From: Anaerolineaceae bacterium
GTDB lineage: Bacteria > Chloroflexota > Anaerolineae > Anaerolineales > Anaerolineaceae
Direction of reading: 5' to 3'
Length of the DNA stretch: 10,508 bases
NCBI GenBank assembly: GCA_028714615.1
Contig: JAQTMA010000103.1
Span: 3,752 to 14,259, forward strand
The stretch's first letter is position 1. Each line of letters starts with the position of its first letter. A program made the translations under genes and the position numbers. Below the pieces are notes generated by a model that did not search any database, was not told where the DNA came from, and worked only from the letters and a program-made list of their open reading frames with translations. Of the stretch, positions 7,194 to 10,508 are shown piece by piece.

Positions 7194-9612
7194 ATTCATG
7201 CTCATCTTCGATTATCTTACTCGGTCTGTTTCTACCTGTTCGCTTTCGAACGACGAACCAGACAACCAATCCAAAGCCAGCCAGAATACTAATCCCCACC
7301 CCGGTTCGAAACGATCCCGGACGGTATTCAATAGCCAGCTCATGTATTCCCTGGGGGATTTCGATTGCGCGAAATAGTGTATTCGCCACGCGGATCGGGA
7401 CTTGTTTTCCATCCAAAACCGCTCTCCATCCAGGATACCAGGTATCCGCTTGCACCAACCACCCCCCATCGTCCGTAGTGATTTTTAATTTCAATTGTTG
7501 TGTATTCTCGTCGATTATATCAATTTTGGCAATTCCTGCCGTATGACAAGACACCGGGTGTGCTGCGAAGCTGCCTTCAACAACGATCGTCTTGTCTGAC
7601 GGCACAGCCCGGGTAGAAGATGTGTTCAACTGTGAAAAGATGCGCCAGGCATCCTCTTCATTGATTGCAAATTGAGCACAAGCAGCCCAGCTTAACTTCG
7701 CGGCAGCCTGCAACGGTTCAAAGCGAACGCCTGCCTCAAGATTTTCATCTGGTTTCTCTACGACACTCACGGCCATCAAACGGAGCATGACCTGTTTCAA
7801 ATCTGGACTCGCCTGATCGAGGTAATCCATCCAGCGTGCATACCTGCCGGGGACCAATGGATCATAATTGTTCACAGATGCAATACCTGCAAAGATATTT
7901 GCATTGGCTAAGAAATAACCTTTCAATTCGTCCCACGGCCGAGGGGGATTTAATGTTTTTACCTGGAAAAACCGTTCATACTTGAGGATATTTTCGTCAG
8001 ATCGTGAGATATATAGCCGCTTACCATTGAGTAAACGAGAAACCTCCGCCTGGTTGGTCGCCGGTTCTCGATAAAACGCCAGATTAATTCCAGGGTTCAT
8101 TCCCCAAATGGTAGTTACCAGGTCCACTGCAACGAGTACAATGACTCCCCATCCCCAGCCCGTAGTTAACCAGGGAGGGCTACTCTGCACCGGCTTGTAT
8201 AAGTTCAATAACCCTGCGCCCACTCCATACAATCCTGCTAACGCCAATGCCCGGACGAAGGTGGGGGTGACACCCCCCATGTATACCCATGCCACGCCAG
8301 ACCCAATCAGCACGGCTGCTGCCCCAGCGGTGGCCAGCCGCGCCCAGTATAAACCACGACCTTCCGGGCGCTTCCAAACCTGGACGCCGATTCCGGCCAA
8401 CAGCGCCAGGATAAATACGAACCAAATCATCCACCTCGTAGGCGCCTGGAACATATTGAAGGTTGGAATATATTGATATAAGGCTGGGAAGACAGGGGTA
8501 TTTCCTCCCAAAGCTAACATCAGGGTGATTGGCAAGAGCATCAATAGAAATCCTACCAAAGGAAGGTATTGCTTTGATAGTAAGCGGAACTCCCCATCCC
8601 TCCGCATACGGAAGATCTTCATTGCTCCGAGGATAGCCAGTAATAATGGCAGCAAACCGATATAGATGGCATCTTCCCAATAATATGCTGCGTACCAATA
8701 GTCACCACTCACGGGCGAACCAAACATGACTGGAGCAATCAAGGTAAGCAACCGCCAAGGCCAGAACGAATAATTAAGCGCAAGCCCGTAATCTACGGCG
8801 GATGCTCTTTGAGACTGTAGCAGGAATTCTGTGGTCGGTATCAATTGAGCCGCCGCCAGTCCTGCCCCAAGGACTCCAGCGAATGCGAAATCTACTAAAC
8901 CATGCACCATTCCATGCCAGCCAGTATTATGCTGTGACCAGATCCCCACCCAGACTGCAGCGAGCAGCAAGGTGTACCAGGCGATTTGGGCATGACCGGC
9001 CAATAGCATGAGCCCAATGACAATACCCAAGGGGACAACCCGGTCAAACAATCGGTACGGTTTGACTGGTTTCTTGGCAGGAATTGGACAGGCTATGCGG
9101 CATGCAAACAACATTACCAGCGGTAGCCAGGCTAATGTGGCATTCATGCTCAAGAAACCAGAGCGGGTAACGAGGTATGCCGACAAACCGAATGCCAGAC
9201 CGCTAACGGCCTGCCCAAGTGGATTTACACCTATCCGGCGAACCAGCATTGCCATTCCGATGCTGGCGAGTACCCAATGAAACAATATCAAGATCCCTTG
9301 CCCCCACGCCTGCATGGCCGTTCCACCAATTGCTTGCAATCCTAACAGGAACCAGTTGGGAGGGTAAAGCAATCCGGATTGGTAATTGGCCAGGAGAGGT
9401 GTACCCATGCCATTCAGCGGATTCCACAGAGGAAATTGTCTTGATTGTAAGATCTGCACTGCCAGGGTTCGCCACGGAACGAACTGCAAGTAAGGGGTCC
9501 CCCAGTACACAGCCTTTCCAGTAAACAACACTGGGGCGATCAGACCTAATGGTGCAAACCAGAGCGGCAAATATGGGAATTGAAATGCAACAATCAACCT
9601 TTTCTTGATCAT
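7192..9612 (-). CDS. YfhO-family polytopic membrane protein
   Basis: Large integral membrane protein of 806 residues. The first roughly 510 residues contain a dozen or so hydrophobic helices, and the rest is a soluble domain (about 515-770) followed by a last helix (about 770-788) and a basic tail. Family-like features are the first-loop LQFVPWR and FPLWNPLNGMGTPLLANYQ segments (42-78), LAGHAQIAWYTLLL (204-217) and, near the C-terminus, WYPGWRAVLDGK (725-736) with IPQGIHELAIEYRPGSF (752-768). YfhO proteins resemble GT-C glycosyltransferases and have been linked to glycosylation of cell-wall polymers or lipids. Here no Asp or Glu occurs before Asp190, so the usual first-loop catalytic acid of GT-C enzymes is absent. 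The ATG at 9612 lacks a clear Shine-Dalgarno site and lies 8 nt after the preceding stop, suggesting reinitiation. The substrate is unknown. Confidence 0.8.
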   Translation of the reverse strand: MIKKRLIVAFQFPYLPLWFAPLGLIAPVLFTGKAVYWGTPYLQFVPWRTLAVQILQSRQFPLWNPLNGMGTPLLANYQSGLLYPPNWFLLGLQAIGGTAMQAWGQGILILFHWVLASIGMAMLVRRIGVNPLGQAVSGLAFGLSAYLVTRSGFLSMNATLAWLPLVMLFACRIACPIPAKKPVKPYRLFDRVVPLGIVIGLMLLAGHAQIAWYTLLLAAVWVGIWSQHNTGWHGMVHGLVDFAFAGVLGAGLAAAQLIPTTEFLLQSQRASAVDYGLALNYSFWPWRLLTLIAPVMFGSPVSGDYWYAAYYWEDAIYIGLLPLLLAILGAMKIFRMRRDGEFRLLSKQYLPLVGFLLMLLPITLMLALGGNTPVFPALYQYIPTFNMFQAPTRWMIWFVFILALLAGIGVQVWKRPEGRGLYWARLATAGAAAVLIGSGVAWVYMGGVTPTFVRALALAGLYGVGAGLLNLYKPVQSSPPWLTTGWGWGVIVLVAVDLVTTIWGMNPGINLAFYREPATNQAEVSRLLNGKRLYISRSDENILKYERFFQVKTLNPPRPWDELKGYFLANANIFAGIASVNNYDPLVPGRYARWMDYLDQASPDLKQVMLRLMAVSVVEKPDENLEAGVRFEPLQAAAKLSWAACAQFAINEEDAWRIFSQLNTSSTRAVPSDKTIVVEGSFAAHPVSCHTAGIAKIDIIDENTQQLKLKITTDDGGWLVQADTWYPGWRAVLDGKQVPIRVANTLFRAIEIPQGIHELAIEYRPGSFRTGVGISILAGFGLVVWFVVRKRTGRNRPSKIIEDEHE

Positions 9613-9620
9613 AGGGTGGC

Positions 9621-10508
9621 TTATCGATGATTTACCCTGAAAATTTGGATTTCATCCTGATCATATACTTCATTCAACCACGGGCTAGTTTCGGGAATCC
9701 AATGTCCAATTGTTTTTTCTACAGGCCCCCAATAAACGTAAGCTACACGCATTTTTTGCAGAAACCGTTCTTGCTGGATTTGATTCATCTCCCCTTTATA
9801 AAATGCATTGACTGCTGGTTGGACCTCACTGAAGTATATGCTCTCGGTCCCGAGACCAGATACAACTCGTACAGGTTCATAAGCAGGTAATACATTGCCC
9901 GTTTCGTAAGAAGACAGGACAACAGGGATGGATTGGTCGTGATTACTAAAATAATCGAACGCATTTACTTCAGAGCGAGACCGAAAGAGGGGCAACCCGG
10001 GATTCAACACTGCAATAATACCGCCAGTCCATAAGAATAACGTCGAAAAAAACAATGGACTTATGGCAAAATTAACAAATCTCGACATGCCAGGCTTCTT
10101 ATCCAAAATAACCCCTATCCCTGTAACTGCCAGTATCGCCAAAGGGATCCATACGCCTTCAGGCAAACGACGTTGGGCATTGATCGGGAGGTAGGCCATG
10201 ACTGGAAAAAGGATTAACCAGCTTATGAGAAGCGGGGATTCCTCTGCATGATTGAGTAATAATCGTTTCAATCCGATAATAGCAAGCGGAGTTACCAAAG
10301 CATAGGCAGCCAGGTAAATAACCGGATGCGGTGATAAGACCAGGCTTTGCAGGTTCCATTGTTTCGTAAACGGATCGAACAATGAAAGATATACCATCTG
10401 TAATATGACCGGTGACCCGATAGCTGAACCAATCACCCATTTTCTAAGTAATTTTCTCCAAGCGCTCCATCGACCCTGGTCAGGCTGTTTTCGGTAAGAT
10501 TTCCACCT
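9621..10508 (-). CDS. Polytopic membrane protein, possible glycosyltransferase (C-terminal part)
   Basis: The reading frame is open from its stop at 9621 to the window edge (295 codons before the stop), so the true N-terminus lies outside. A GTG at 10436 is in frame but follows 24 open codons of basic, Trp-rich sequence and is unlikely to be the start. Hydrophobic helices are seen around VIYLAAYALVTPLAIIGL, LLISWLILFPVMAYLPI, VWIPLAILAVTGIGVIL and a last one ending near IIAVLNPGLPL. A soluble tail of about 120 residues follows, with VYWGPVEKTIG and a terminal IQIFRV strand. The NAQRRLPEGVWIPLA segment recalls membrane proteins of the GT39/mannosyltransferase type, but the catalytic N-terminal half is missing, so the function is a guess. 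It lies 8 bp before the YfhO-like gene and is probably co-transcribed with it. Confidence 0.6.
   Translation of the reverse strand, partial: RWKSYRKQPDQGRWSAWRKLLRKWVIGSAIGSPVILQMVYLSLFDPFTKQWNLQSLVLSPHPVIYLAAYALVTPLAIIGLKRLLLNHAEESPLLISWLILFPVMAYLPINAQRRLPEGVWIPLAILAVTGIGVILDKKPGMSRFVNFAISPLFFSTLFLWTGGIIAVLNPGLPLFRSRSEVNAFDYFSNHDQSIPVVLSSYETGNVLPAYEPVRVVSGLGTESIYFSEVQPAVNAFYKGEMNQIQQERFLQKMRVAYVYWGPVEKTIGHWIPETSPWLNEVYDQDEIQIFRVNHR

Noticed and set aside
8108..8476. Open frame of 122 codons on the plus strand
   Set aside because: Antisense to the YfhO-like gene; composition is that expected from a reversed hydrophobic coding sequence.
8180..8698. Open frame of 172 codons on the minus strand
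   Set aside because: It is an alternative frame within the YfhO-like gene, whose own frame has clear family features and membrane helices.

Overview
The window carries eight co-directional protein genes, all on the minus strand, so transcription runs from high to low coordinates. I see no mobile elements, CRISPR arrays, tRNA or rRNA genes. Base composition is close to 50 percent GC and gene spacing is mostly tight. The gene content suggests a Chloroflexota-like bacterium, perhaps Anaerolineae: large YfhO-type and glycosyltransferase-like membrane proteins, a MoxR/DUF58 pair, and a short non-proteobacterial type of homogentisate dioxygenase. This placement rests on general resemblance and is only moderately secure.

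In transcription order, the first block (10508 to 4874) is a cell-envelope operon. It holds the C-terminal part of a polytopic membrane protein cut by the window edge, an 806-residue YfhO-family membrane protein, a MoxR-type AAA+ ATPase and a DUF58 protein. Gaps are 8 bp and 12 bp, and the last pair overlaps by 4 bp (TTGA). The block is followed by about 230 bp of non-coding DNA that ends in a good intrinsic terminator (4607-4643).

A sigma70-like promoter (4566-4593) lies directly after that terminator and starts the second block: 4-hydroxyphenylpyruvate dioxygenase, a fumarylacetoacetate hydrolase family protein and homogentisate 1,2-dioxygenase. Together these are the core of aerobic tyrosine degradation through homogentisate. 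The two dioxygenases require O2, so the host must at least sometimes live with oxygen. Maleylacetoacetate isomerase is the one step not encoded here.

The third block is a single mreB gene (1077 to 1), encoding the actin-like cell-shape protein. It has its own extended -10 promoter (1140-1148) and starts with TTG behind a strong ribosome binding site. I found no terminator between hmgA and mreB, so some read-through is possible.

I did not find an obviously new biological system. The points most worth a second look are: the absence of any acidic residue in the first 189 residues of the YfhO-like protein; an Asp at the usual Glu metal-ligand position of homogentisate dioxygenase; the missing isomerase step; the structured non-coding stretch after the DUF58 gene; and the MoxR/DUF58 pair without its common transglutaminase partner.
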